A stretch of DNA of 64,000 nt from DASPUH01 sp035622975 (GTDB lineage Bacteria > Chloroflexota > Limnocylindria > Limnocylindrales > CSP1-4): contig DASPUH010000133.1 of NCBI GenBank assembly GCA_035622975.1, forward strand, positions 1-64,000. Direction: 5' to 3'. The translations under genes and the position numbers were made by a program. Under the pieces are notes generated by a model, which was not told the origin of the DNA, searched no databases, and saw only the letters and a list, made by a program, of their open reading frames with translations. Positions 24,884 through 37,577 of this stretch are shown one piece after another (the stretch's first letter is position 1; each line of letters begins with the position of its first letter).

Positions 24884-26516
24884 GGTGCGTCACGAGCGAC
24901 GGGCCGTTCGTCGCGCCGGTCGCCTCGGCGGCCGCCGCGAGCGCGCCGCGCATGGCCGCCGCCTTGTGCTCGGTCTCCTCGAACTCGCTGGAGGGGACGC
25001 TGCCCGCCACGATCCCCGCTCCGGCGTGCAGGTGGAGCGCGCCGTCGCGCAGGACCGCCGAGCGGATGGCGATGGCTGTATCCAGGTTGCCGTCGTAGCC
25101 CAGGTAGCCGACGGCGCCCCCGTAGATGCCGCGCCGCTCGCCCTCGAGCTGGGCGATGAGTTGCATCGCGCGGACCTTCGGGGCGCCGGACAGCGTGCCG
25201 GCCGGGAACACGCTGCGCAGCGCATCCAGCGCGTCGAGGCCCGGCCGCAGGCGGCCCTCCACGTGGCTGACCAGGTGCAGGACGTGGCTGTAGCGCTCGA
25301 CCTCCATGTACCGCGTGACCGCCACCGATCCGGCCACCGCCACCCGGCCCAGGTCGTTGCGCCCGAGGTCGACCAGCATGACGTGCTCGGCGCGCTCCTT
25401 GGGGTCGCGCTGCAACTCGTCGGCGATGCGCTCGTCCTCGCGCTCGTCGGCGCCCCGCGGGCGCGTGCCCGCGATGGGGTGCGTGGTGAGCGCATCACCC
25501 TCGACCCGCAGGAGGAGTTCGGGGCTCGCGCCGACGACCTCGAATGCCGGATGGCGCACGTAGAAGAGGTACGGGCTGGGGTTGATGCGCCGCAGCGCAC
25601 GGTACAGGTCCAGGCCGCCGAGGGGCCGACCGTCGGGCCGCGTCGGGAGGGCCATCGTCTGGCGGCGGGCGAGCACGATCTGGATCGCCTCGCCGGCGGC
25701 GATGGCCTGCTTGGCGGCGACGACCGCCGATTCGTACGCGTCGCGGCTCAGGCTTGCCTCGACCGCAGCCGTGCGGCCGGGGGCGCCGCCCGTTCCGGGC
25801 CGGGCCACGACCTCCTCGAGCTCCGATCGGCTCGGCCGCCGGGTCCGTTCCAGGGCCTCGAAGATGGCCCGCTCGGCGACGCGGTAGCGGCCTTCGAGGT
25901 CGGGTGCCGCGGTATGGAGCGACGCGATCGCCGAGAGGGTCTGGGTCAGGTGGTCGAAGACCAGCACGAGATCGGTCTCCAGGAACGCGGCGAGCGGCAC
26001 CGCGACGGGATCCCGGGCCGGCTGCGTCACGGGCTCGAAGCAGCCGACGGCGTCATAGGCCAGCACCCCGACGGCGCCCCCCGTGAACCGCGGCATCTCG
26101 CTGGTGGGCGCGACGCGGCGGCGAGGCGCAAAAGCCCGCAGCGCGGCCAGCGGGTCGGTCGCTTCGGCCGTCGTGGTCGGCAGGTCGGGCGTGTACGTGT
26201 CGACCGAGAGGGGGCGCGTGGTGATGCGCGCGCTGGCGCCCGTGACCTCCAGGACGCGACGCGGCGAGACACCCAGGAAGGAATAACGGCCCACCCGCTC
26301 GCCACCCTCCACCGACTCGAGCAGGTAGCACGGCCCGCCGTCGTCCAGGCGCAGGAGGGCGCCCATCGGCGTCTCCAGGTCGGCCGCCCGCGACGCGCGC
26401 AGCAGGATCGTGTCGGCGTTGCCGGCCAGGCGGCGCGTCTCGGTGATGCTCAGCGGGTCGGGCAGGGCCATGGCGGTGCGTGTTCCTTCAGTGCGCCGGA
26501 TGAGGCCGGGAATCAC
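24870..26516 (-). CDS. trpE: anthranilate synthase component I
   Basis: It makes anthranilate from chorismate. The 548-residue product has the N-terminal regulatory domain with LLESVEGGERVGRYSFLG (an ESxxxRYS-type feedback motif). The chorismate-binding domain carries RNDLGRVA, SHVEGRLRPG, PAGTLSGAPKVRAM and GAGIVAGSVPSSEF. I chose the GTG at 26516 because an AAAGG Shine-Dalgarno lies 5 nt upstream, inside the T-box hairpin. The ATG at 26471 (MALPDPLSITE) is the alternative, but its GAAGGA is about 12 nt away. The first gene of the trp operon, it is controlled by the tryptophan T-box. Confidence 0.93.
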   Translation of the reverse strand: MIPGLIRRTEGTRTAMALPDPLSITETRRLAGNADTILLRASRAADLETPMGALLRLDDGGPCYLLESVEGGERVGRYSFLGVSPRRVLEVTGASARITTRPLSVDTYTPDLPTTTAEATDPLAALRAFAPRRRVAPTSEMPRFTGGAVGVLAYDAVGCFEPVTQPARDPVAVPLAAFLETDLVLVFDHLTQTLSAIASLHTAAPDLEGRYRVAERAIFEALERTRRPSRSELEEVVARPGTGGAPGRTAAVEASLSRDAYESAVVAAKQAIAAGEAIQIVLARRQTMALPTRPDGRPLGGLDLYRALRRINPSPYLFYVRHPAFEVVGASPELLLRVEGDALTTHPIAGTRPRGADEREDERIADELQRDPKERAEHVMLVDLGRNDLGRVAVAGSVAVTRYMEVERYSHVLHLVSHVEGRLRPGLDALDALRSVFPAGTLSGAPKVRAMQLIAQLEGERRGIYGGAVGYLGYDGNLDTAIAIRSAVLRDGALHLHAGAGIVAGSVPSSEFEETEHKAAAMRGALAAAAEATGATNGPSLVTHHGAG

Positions 26517-26517
26517 G

Positions 26518-26800
26518 ACGACCTTTCGTCCTCCGGGACGAAAGGTCGTGCCTTCCGCGGTGCCACCCGCCTTCGACGACCAGTCCGGTCGTCGCGCTCT
26601 GCCGACGGACCGCGCGGCGGTCGATCGGTGCTGCCCTGGTAACGCTGGCGCCCTGCGCCGGAGCCTACCGGGCGGACCTTGGTCCGCCGTTCGGTCCGGG
26701 GCTCACGGGTCCATTCCCCGCCGCCCTCGCTCCGGCTTGCACCAGCCGCCGGTTCTCTTGGCCGAGGATCGTCGGGTACTCGTCCCGTTCACAGCCGTCT
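26518..26800 (-). promoter_or_regulatory. tryptophan T-box riboswitch, probably translational
   Basis: On the minus strand, stem I begins GAACGGGACGAGTA (26790-26777) and has the AGAGAA...GGCTGGTGCAAGCC distal elements. The specifier region is GAATGGACC, with codon UGG at 26713-26711, i.e. tRNA-Trp. The T-box proper GGGTGGCACCGCG is at 26568-26556. It is followed by a perfect 14-bp hairpin, ACGACCTTTCGTCC / GGACGAAAGGTCGT (26549-26518). No U-tract follows the hairpin. Its 3' arm contains AAAGG five bases before the GTG of trpE, so uncharged tRNA-Trp probably releases a sequestered ribosome site rather than preventing termination. Confidence 0.9.
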
Positions 26801-26816
26801 TCAGTTGTGGAGCGCG

Positions 26817-26845
26817 AGTCTAGGCGGGGCCCGGAAGGGTGTCAA
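26817..26845 (-). promoter_or_regulatory. trp operon promoter
   Basis: A perfect -35 TTGACA (26845-26840), a 17-bp spacer and -10 TAGACT (26822-26817) on the minus strand give a start near 26809. This is about 20 nt before T-box stem I. Confidence 0.85.
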
Positions 26846-26903
26846 CGACGACATGCCGTGTGGTGGCCGGCGACTCGGTCTGGCCAGCGGATGCGCGGTG
26901 CGC

Positions 26904-26909
26904 TAACGT
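26904..26909 (+). promoter_or_regulatory. possible -10 for the zinc-ribbon cyclase gene
   Basis: TAACGT lies 9 nt before an ATG at 26919. That ATG opens a seven-codon frame, MLTVVGR, whose TGA (26940-26942) overlaps the ATG of the cyclase gene at 26939. No good -35 is seen. Confidence 0.35.
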
Positions 26910-26938
26910 CCGACCGGCATGCTGACGGTGGTGGGCAG

Positions 26939-29900
26939 ATGACCTGCGGCAACTGCGGGGCCGAGAACCGGGCCGGGCGCAAGTTCTGCGCCGAGTGCGG
27001 CATGGCCCTCACGCCGCCGTGCCCCAGCTGCGGCGCCTATAACGAGCCGGGCGAGAAGTTCTGCGGCGAGTGCGGGACGGCCCTCGGCGGCGGCGCCGCG
27101 GTCGCGCCGGCCGCGAAGGCCGCGGCGGCGTCGGCTCCCCAGGCCGAGCGTCGCCTGGTCTCCATCCTGTTCGTCGATCTCGTGGGGTCGACCGCGCTCG
27201 CCGAGGGCCGCGATCCGGAAGAGACGCGCGATCTGCTGACCCGTTACTTCGACCTGGCCCGCGACGTCATCGTCCGCTACGGCGGGTCGGTGGAGAAGTT
27301 CATCGGCGACGCCGTGATGGCGATGTGGGGCGCCCCGACGGCGCACGAGGACGACGCGGAGCGGGCCGTGCGCGCCGGGCTGGAGCTGGTGGCGGCGGTC
27401 AGGACGATCGGGCCGTCGATCCGGGCGCGGGCGGGCATCCTGACCGGCGAAGCTGCGGTGACCATCGGTGCGGTGGGCCAGGGCATGGTCGCCGGCGACC
27501 TGGTCAACACGGCGAGCCGCCTCCAGAGCGTCGCGCCGCCGGGCGCCGTGCTCGTGGGCGAAGCGACGCAACGCGCGGCGGCCGGGGCGATCGCGTTCGA
27601 GCCGGCCGGCGACACCATCCTCAAGGGCAAGGCCGCGCCCGTGCCGGCGTGGCGCGCCGTGCGCGTCGTCGCAGAGCGAGGTGGGCGCAATCGCGCCGAG
27701 ACCCTGGAAGCGCCGTTCGTGGGCCGTGACGACGAGCTGCGCCTGCTCAAGGACCTCTTCCACGCCACCACGCGGGAGGGTCGTGCACGCCTCGTGTCGG
27801 TCATCGGGCCGGCCGGCATCGGCAAGACGCGCCTGGCCTGGGAGTTCCTCAAGTACCTCGACGGCCTCGTCGAGACCGTCTGGTACCACGACGGCCGCAG
27901 CCCGGCGTATGGCGACGGCATCAGCTTCTGGGCGCTCGGCGAGATGGTGCGGCGGCGAGCGGGCCTGCTCGAGGGCGACGACGAGGCCACCACGCGCCAC
28001 AAGATCGCCGAGTTGCTCGCCGAGCACGTGCCCGACGAGGAGGAGCGGCGCTGGATCGAGCCGGCCCTGCTGACGCTCCTCGGCGTGGGTTCGGGCGTGG
28101 GCTCGGACCAGCTGTTCGGCGCCTGGCGCACGTTCTTCGAGCGGCTCGCGGCCTCCGCACCGGTCGTCCTCGTGTTCGAGGACTTCCACTTCGCCGATAG
28201 CGGCCTCCTGGATCTCGTCGACCATGTCATGGAATGGAGCCGCAACGTCCCCATCTACGTCGTGACGCTGGCGCGCCCGGAGCTCCTGGAGAAGCGGCCG
28301 GACTGGGGCGCCGGCAAGCGCAACTTCACCTCGCTCTACCTGGAGCCGCTGGCCGAGCCGGCCATGCGCGAGTTGCTCGCCGGGCTGGTGCCCGGCCTGC
28401 CGGCGCCGGCCGTCCGCGCCATCGTGGCCCGTGCCGACGGCGTGCCCCTCTACGCCGTGGAGACGGTCCGGATGCTCGTGGCCCAGGGCCGCCTCCGGCT
28501 GGAGGGCGATGCCTATGTCCCGACCGGGGACCTCAGCACGCTCGATGTGCCCGAGACGCTCACGGCGCTCATCGCGAGCCGCCTCGACAGCCTGGAGGCG
28601 GCCGACCGGGCGCTCGTGGCGGACGCCGCCGTGCTGGGCCAGAGCTTCACCATCGCCGGACTCATCGCCGTGGCGGGTCGTCCCCAGGGCGAACTCGAGC
28701 CCGGCCTGCGGGCCCTCGTCCGCCGCGAGATCCTGACCCTGGAGGCCGACCCGCGCAGCCCCGAGCGCGGCCAGTATTCCTTCGTCCAGGCGCTCATCCG
28801 CGAGGTCGCCTACCACACCCTGGCGCACGGTGACCGGAAGGTCCGCCACCTGGCTGCGGCGCGCTTCTTCGAGTCGCTCGGCAGCGACGAGCTGGCGGGG
28901 GCGCTCGCCGGCCACTACCTGGCCGCCCACGCCAACGCCCCCGACGGACCGGAGCGGGATGCCCTCGCTGGACAGGCCCGCATCGCGCTGCGTGCGGCGG
29001 GCGAACGGGCCTCCGCGCTCGGGTCGCATGACCAGGCGATCACGTTCTTCGAGCAGGCCCTGTCGATCACGAGTGACCCCGCGGACCGAGCAGGCCTTCA
29101 CCTGGCAGCCGCCACCGCGGCGAAGGCGGTGGGGCGCACCGACGACGCCGAACGGCACTACCGAGCGGCCCTCGAGTACCACAGCGCGACCGGCGACCGG
29201 TCGGCGCAGGCCGCGACCATCGCCAGCCTCGCGGACGCCCTGTTGACGGCCTACCGCACCGCGCCGGCACTCGAGATGCTGATCCAAGCGGACGGCGCGC
29301 TGGCCGACCTGGGCGACGATCCCCAGTTCATCCGGCTGCGCGGCCAGCTGGCCCGCGCGTATTTCTTCAGCGACGAGGACGCGCGCGCGGTGGCCATCGC
29401 GGACGGGGTCCTCGAGGCGGCGGAGCGACTCGACCTGATCGCCGTCGTCGCCGACACGCTGATCACCCGCGGCAGCGCGCTGGCGGGCCTCGGTCGCCCC
29501 TATGAGGGCCTCGGGGCGATCGAGGCGGGCAGTCGCCTGGCGGCCAACCATGGCCTCCTGCGCACCCAGATGCGGGGCCTCATCAACCTGTGCTCGCTCT
29601 CGGTCGACATCGACCCGCGTGCCGCCCTGGCGGCCATCCGCCAGGCCATCGCCATCGCCGAACGGCTCGGCGAGCGGGGGTTCCAGCTGTTCGACAACGC
29701 CTTCACGGCCGCCCTGGCCATCGGCGACTGGGATCCGCTGGACGGGCTCCTGGAACCGATGCTCGCCCTCGAGACGCGATCGATCTGGGCCGTCGCGGCG
29801 AACGACACGCTGACCCTGCGGGCGTTCCGCGGCGAGCCCTACGGCGATCTGTGGCCACGCCTCCAGGGGCTGCCCGACGTGCAGGGCGACACGGTCAAGC

Positions 29901-30424
29901 CGGCCCTCCTGGCCTGGCTGCAGACGATCATGGCCTTCTCCGCCGGTGACCATGTGACCGCTCGAGTGCACGCCCACGACTACGCCGGGGTGTACAGCCA
30001 AGGGGTCGCGGACGGCTACCTGATGGCCGCCCGCTGCGCGCTGGCGCTGGGCGACGCGCACGCAGCACGCGCCGACCTGGACCGTTCCCAGCCCTCCATC
30101 CGCCGCGGTCGGGCCATCGAGGCTGAGCGATCCGGCATCCGGGCGGGGATCGCGGCGCTCGAGGGGCGGCCCGATGAGGCGAAGGCTCTGTTCCGCGCGG
30201 CGCTGGCGGACGACCGCGAGCTGGGCCTGGAATGGTCCGAAGCCCTCTGCACGCTCGTCGTCGCGCCGCTCCTTGACCCGGAGGACCCGGAGGTCCAGGC
30301 GCAGGTGGAGCGGGCGCGCCACATCCTGATCCGCCTGCGCGCCGCTCCCTTCATCGCCCGGCTGGACAGCCTGACCGCGTCCGCGCCGACTGATCTCGCC
30401 GAGGCGAGAAGCGGCCGGTCCTGA
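26939..30424 (+). CDS. zinc-ribbon / adenylate cyclase / AAA ATPase / TPR signalling protein
   Basis: This is a 1161-residue multidomain regulator. Residues 3-48 hold two CxxC...CxxC zinc ribbons (CGNCGAENRAGRKFCAECG and a second copy). Residues about 65-235 are a class III cyclase with FVDLVGST, VEKFIGDAVMAMWG and LVNTASRLQ, so both metal aspartates, the purine Lys and the Asn/Arg pair are present. A P-loop ATPase follows, with GPAGIGKTRLAW near 290 and VLVFEDFHFADSG near 415. About 500 residues of TPR-like helical repeats complete it. This layout is common in Actinobacteria and Chloroflexota, but targets are unknown. The start may be coupled to the upstream seven-codon frame. Confidence 0.88.
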   Translation: MTCGNCGAENRAGRKFCAECGMALTPPCPSCGAYNEPGEKFCGECGTALGGGAAVAPAAKAAAASAPQAERRLVSILFVDLVGSTALAEGRDPEETRDLLTRYFDLARDVIVRYGGSVEKFIGDAVMAMWGAPTAHEDDAERAVRAGLELVAAVRTIGPSIRARAGILTGEAAVTIGAVGQGMVAGDLVNTASRLQSVAPPGAVLVGEATQRAAAGAIAFEPAGDTILKGKAAPVPAWRAVRVVAERGGRNRAETLEAPFVGRDDELRLLKDLFHATTREGRARLVSVIGPAGIGKTRLAWEFLKYLDGLVETVWYHDGRSPAYGDGISFWALGEMVRRRAGLLEGDDEATTRHKIAELLAEHVPDEEERRWIEPALLTLLGVGSGVGSDQLFGAWRTFFERLAASAPVVLVFEDFHFADSGLLDLVDHVMEWSRNVPIYVVTLARPELLEKRPDWGAGKRNFTSLYLEPLAEPAMRELLAGLVPGLPAPAVRAIVARADGVPLYAVETVRMLVAQGRLRLEGDAYVPTGDLSTLDVPETLTALIASRLDSLEAADRALVADAAVLGQSFTIAGLIAVAGRPQGELEPGLRALVRREILTLEADPRSPERGQYSFVQALIREVAYHTLAHGDRKVRHLAAARFFESLGSDELAGALAGHYLAAHANAPDGPERDALAGQARIALRAAGERASALGSHDQAITFFEQALSITSDPADRAGLHLAAATAAKAVGRTDDAERHYRAALEYHSATGDRSAQAATIASLADALLTAYRTAPALEMLIQADGALADLGDDPQFIRLRGQLARAYFFSDEDARAVAIADGVLEAAERLDLIAVVADTLITRGSALAGLGRPYEGLGAIEAGSRLAANHGLLRTQMRGLINLCSLSVDIDPRAALAAIRQAIAIAERLGERGFQLFDNAFTAALAIGDWDPLDGLLEPMLALETRSIWAVAANDTLTLRAFRGEPYGDLWPRLQGLPDVQGDTVKPALLAWLQTIMAFSAGDHVTARVHAHDYAGVYSQGVADGYLMAARCALALGDAHAARADLDRSQPSIRRGRAIEAERSGIRAGIAALEGRPDEAKALFRAALADDRELGLEWSEALCTLVVAPLLDPEDPEVQAQVERARHILIRLRAAPFIARLDSLTASAPTDLAEARSGRS

Positions 30425-30427
30425 CCG

Positions 30428-31458
30428 TCAGGACGCCGCGGTCGGGTTCAGCAGGCTCGGCGTGCTCCAGGAATGGAGCGTGCGCATGTAGTTGGCCCGA
30501 TCGTAAGCCCCGGGGTCGGCCACCGCAGCCTGGCTGGCGCTCCCCCGCAACTGGCTCACCGACTCGTACTCGTGATCGGCCATCCACGACCGCAACTCGG
30601 CCTCCACGGTGCGGACGTGTTCCGGACCCTCGCGCAGGAGGACCGAGGTCATCATCGCTACGTCAGCGCCGACCATGAGCGCCTTGAGGGCATCCGTGCC
30701 CGAGTGGATCCCCGATGTCGCCGCCAGCCCGACGCCGCGCCCCAGTTGTGGTCGCAGGACGGCGATCCACCGCAGTGGCAGCCGCAGTTCCCAGGGCCGG
30801 CTCAGCTCGACGCGGTTGACCACCTCGAGCGCCTCCAGGTCCAGGTCCGGCTGGTAGAAGCGGTTGAAGAGGACGAGCCCGTCGGCGCCCTGGGCGACGA
30901 CCCGGGCGGCGAAGTCGGCCATCGCGGTGTAGTAGGGGCTGAGCTTGACGGCGAGGGGGATGGTCACCGCGGCGCGCACCGCAGCGATGAGCGCCAGGTC
31001 GGCTGATTCCATCGCGTCGGCCCCGCGGCCGGGATCCGTCGCCAGGCGGTAGACGTTGAGCTCGAGCGCATCCGCGCCCGCCTCGGCGATCCGGCGGGCG
31101 TAGCCGACCCAACCGCCGGTGGAAGTGGCGTTGAGGCTGGCGATGACGGGGACCGATGCCTGGTGCCGGATGGCCTCCAGGCGCCGGAGGTAGCGCTGGC
31201 CGGCATCGGCGAACTCCCGGACCTCAGGGAAGTAGTCGAGCGCCTCGGCGAACTGCTCCGCGCCCGCCTCCAGCGAGCGATTCAGTTCGATCTCCTCGTT
31301 GAGGATCTCCTCCTCGAAGAGGGAGGGCAGGACGAGGGCCCCGACCCCGGCATCCTCCAGCCGGCGCGCGGTGGGCGTCTCGCCAGTGAGCGGCGAGGCG
31401 GACGCCACGAGCGGCGAGCGGAGGTGCAGGCCGAGGTAGTCGGTACGGAGGTCGATGG

Positions 31459-31462
<4 letters not shown>
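30428..31462 (-). CDS. dihydroorotate dehydrogenase-like flavoprotein
   Basis: The 344-residue TIM-barrel flavoprotein resembles class 1 DHODs: LGLHLRSPLVASASPLTG near the N-terminus, VIASLNATSTGGW, ALELNVY, PLAVKLSPYYTAMADFAARV, and a C-terminal phosphate site of the GIHSGTDALKALMVGADVAMM type. This subgroup is often encoded beside pyruvate:ferredoxin oxidoreductase; here it overlaps that gene by four bases (ATGA). The genuine substrate is uncertain, and a role in pyrimidine synthesis should not be assumed because no pyr genes are nearby. Confidence 0.85.
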
Positions 31463-35151
<3,689 letters not shown>

Positions 35152-35333
35152 GACATGCCTTTCGTATCCGTCGAGCGCGACTCGTGCCACGGTGAGCTTC
35201 GGACCTGCCGACCGGCGCCACCATTGTCCTTCGACTCACGATCCGGGGCCCATCGGCCCTTTCAGGTCCTGTCGGTGATCCGCGTCGCCGGCCCGGTCCG
35301 TTCGTCCGTGGCGGGCCGGGCCTGAAGGTCGGG

Positions 35334-35362
35334 TTGCCAAAGGCGGCTATCGGGGGTAGGGT
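35334..35362 (+). promoter_or_regulatory. promoter of the GH18/CWB2 gene
   Basis: TTGCCA (35334-35339), a 17-bp spacer and TAGGGT (35357-35362) precede the ATG at 35433, giving a 5' untranslated region of roughly 64 nt. Confidence 0.5.
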
Positions 35363-35432
35363 GCCCCCGCCGACGGAAGCCTGCGGGCCGACGCCGGCAA
35401 GTCCTGCGATCCTGGCGAACCGGAGCGACTTC

Positions 35433-37553
35433 ATGTCCGACCAGCGCCCCCGGCCGCACGCCGTGCGCCCCCGCTCCAGCGGTCGCCCTCGCGTCACCCT
35501 CCGCCTGCTGGCGGTCGCGCTCCTCGGCGCCTCCCTCCTGTCCCTGAGCGGCCCAGGAGCGACGCTCGCGACGACCGGACAAGCACCTGCGGCAGCCCCT
35601 GCCGTCGCCCAGACCTCGACGCCGGCGCCCAAGGGCCTGACCGGGGAGGTCTACGGCTTCCTGCCGTACTGGGAGATCGACAGCGGCGTCGACGCGTACC
35701 TGCGCTACGACCTGCTCACGACCATCGCCCTCTTCGCCGTCTACTACGACGCCTCGGGCAACCTCGACACGACGACGCTCCTCGGCAGTGGTCGGGCGGA
35801 CCTCATCAGCACGATCGTGCAGCACGCCCATGCCCAGGGCGTGCGGGTCGATCTGACGCTGCGTCCGTCGAACGACACGGCCAGCGCCAACCAGGCGTTC
35901 TTCGCCAACGCTCCCGCTCAGGCGGCCGCCATCGCCAACATGGCTGCGCAAGTGGCGTCGCTCGGGCTGGACGGCGCGAACATCGACATCGAGTCGCTCT
36001 ACAACAGCGACTTCGCGGCCTACGGCGCCTTCGGGGCGGCCCTGCGGGCGTCGCTCGTCAAGGCCGACGCCGCCGCTCGCGTGACGGTCTCGACCAACGC
36101 CAACGTATCCGGCTCGGGCATGGCGGCGCAGGCCATCTCCGACGGCGTGGACCGTGCCTTCCTCATGGGCTACAACTACCGCGGCGCCACCAGCAGCCCG
36201 GTCGGCTCGATCTCGCCGCTCGTCAGTTCGGTCGACGGCCTGAGCCTGAGCTGGTCGATCGGCCAGTACGACAAGCTGGATGTGCCGCGGGATCGCATCA
36301 TCCTCGGCCTGCCGTACTACGGCATGACCTGGCCGACCACGTCGGGTCTCCTCCACGCCACCCGTTCGGGCACCGGGGTGGCCTTCTTCCCGACCGACAG
36401 CCTGCCACCGCCGTCCGGCACGACGATCAACTACGACGCGGTCGAACGCGCGGCCTGGTTCGCCGTCCAGGACCCCACCACCAAGGCCTGGTCCGAGACC
36501 TACTTCGATGACGAGACCTCGCTGCGCGCGAAGTACGGCCTGGCCGTCACCGACGGCCTTGCCGGGGTGGGCATGTGGGCCCTGGGCTACGACGCTGGCC
36601 AGCCCGGTTACTGGGAGGCGATCGCGTCGACGTTCGGGGTGTTGCGCCTCGCCGGTGCCGATCGGTACGGCACGGCCGTGGCCGTCTCGGCCAACCTCCT
36701 GCAGCCTGGCGCCGGGACGGTGATCGTAGCCAGCGGGCTGGGCTTCGCCGACGCCCTTGGTGGGAGCGCGGCGGCCGGCCACCTGGGCGGCTCGCTTCTG
36801 CTCACGGCGCCCACTGCCCTGCCGGCGAGCGTCGCGCTGGAGCTCTCCCGGGCCGATCCGGCCAACGTCATCGTGCTTGGCGGCAAGAGCGTCGTGTCAG
36901 ACGCGGTCCTTGACGCCATCCAGGCGCGTCTGCCGCATGCGACCGTTACCCGCGTCGGCGGTTCGGATCGGTACGCCACCGCTGCCGATCTGTCCAAGGC
37001 CGTCTACCCGGGTGGGGCCAGCACGGTCTTCATCGCCTCCGGGGCGAACTACCCCGACGGCCTCGCCGGCGGCGCCGAAGCGGCCAGGTTGGGAGCGCCC
37101 CTGCTCCTGAGCGACCCCGCGCGGCTCTCGCCGGCCACGCGGACGGAGCTGCAGCGGCTGGCGCCCACGACCGTCTACCTGCTGGGCAGCACGGCATCGC
37201 TCTCGAGCGCGGTCGCCACCGCGGTCAGTACGGCCCTGCCGTCGGCCACCGTGAACCGACTCGGCGGCGACGACCGCTATGCCACCGCGGTCGCGATCTC
37301 GGGCCTGCAGGACCCGGGCGTGCCGGTCGTGTATGTCGCCGCCGGGACGAACTTCCCCGACGGCCTCACCGGGTCCGCGGCGGCCGGCGAGCTCGGCGGA
37401 CCGCTGCTCCTGACACAGCCGGGCGGGTTGCCGGTCATCGTGGCCACCGAGCTGGCCCGGCTCGAGCCGCGGCGCGTGGTCGTCCTGGGCGGCACCAGCG
37501 CGGTGAGCGATGCGGTGGTGGCGCAACTGCGTGGGTACCTCGCCCTGCCCTGA
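35433..37553 (+). CDS. secreted GH18-type glycoside hydrolase with three CWB2 cell-wall-binding repeats
   Basis: The 706-residue exported protein has a basic N-terminus and a hydrophobic signal segment (about 22-45) ending near ATTGQA. Residues about 65-400 form a GH18 barrel with GFLPYWEI and the catalytic DGANIDIE (E187), plus FLMGYNYRG and GLPYYGMTW, as in spore peptidoglycan hydrolases and chitinase-like enzymes. Residues about 403-706 are three tandem CWB2 repeats, each with an RxxGxDRYxTA motif and a VxxASGxxFxDALxGSxxA core. The repeats anchor the enzyme noncovalently to cell-wall polymers. Peptidoglycan remodelling is the inferred role. Confidence 0.88.
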   Translation: MSDQRPRPHAVRPRSSGRPRVTLRLLAVALLGASLLSLSGPGATLATTGQAPAAAPAVAQTSTPAPKGLTGEVYGFLPYWEIDSGVDAYLRYDLLTTIALFAVYYDASGNLDTTTLLGSGRADLISTIVQHAHAQGVRVDLTLRPSNDTASANQAFFANAPAQAAAIANMAAQVASLGLDGANIDIESLYNSDFAAYGAFGAALRASLVKADAAARVTVSTNANVSGSGMAAQAISDGVDRAFLMGYNYRGATSSPVGSISPLVSSVDGLSLSWSIGQYDKLDVPRDRIILGLPYYGMTWPTTSGLLHATRSGTGVAFFPTDSLPPPSGTTINYDAVERAAWFAVQDPTTKAWSETYFDDETSLRAKYGLAVTDGLAGVGMWALGYDAGQPGYWEAIASTFGVLRLAGADRYGTAVAVSANLLQPGAGTVIVASGLGFADALGGSAAAGHLGGSLLLTAPTALPASVALELSRADPANVIVLGGKSVVSDAVLDAIQARLPHATVTRVGGSDRYATAADLSKAVYPGGASTVFIASGANYPDGLAGGAEAARLGAPLLLSDPARLSPATRTELQRLAPTTVYLLGSTASLSSAVATAVSTALPSATVNRLGGDDRYATAVAISGLQDPGVPVVYVAAGTNFPDGLTGSAAAGELGGPLLLTQPGGLPVIVATELARLEPRRVVVLGGTSAVSDAVVAQLRGYLALP

Positions 37554-37563
37554 GGCCCCCTGC

Positions 37564-37569
37564 TATCGT
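37564..37569 (+). promoter_or_regulatory. extended -10 before the GbsR/MarR-type regulator
   Basis: TGC-TATCGT is followed by eight bases and the ATG at 37578, with no Shine-Dalgarno. A leaderless transcript is predicted. Confidence 0.5.
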
Positions 37570-37577
37570 GGCAGGCG

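Noticed and set aside
26469..26471. ATG as the trpE start
   Set aside because: It is possible, but its GAAGGA is about 12 nt away. The GTG at 26516 has a well-spaced AAAGG inside the T-box hairpin. Kept as the alternative.
26903..30322. 1139-codon minus-strand frame opposite the zinc-ribbon cyclase gene
   Set aside because: The plus-strand frame has recognisable domains throughout. The minus-strand translation has no motif and shadow-like composition.
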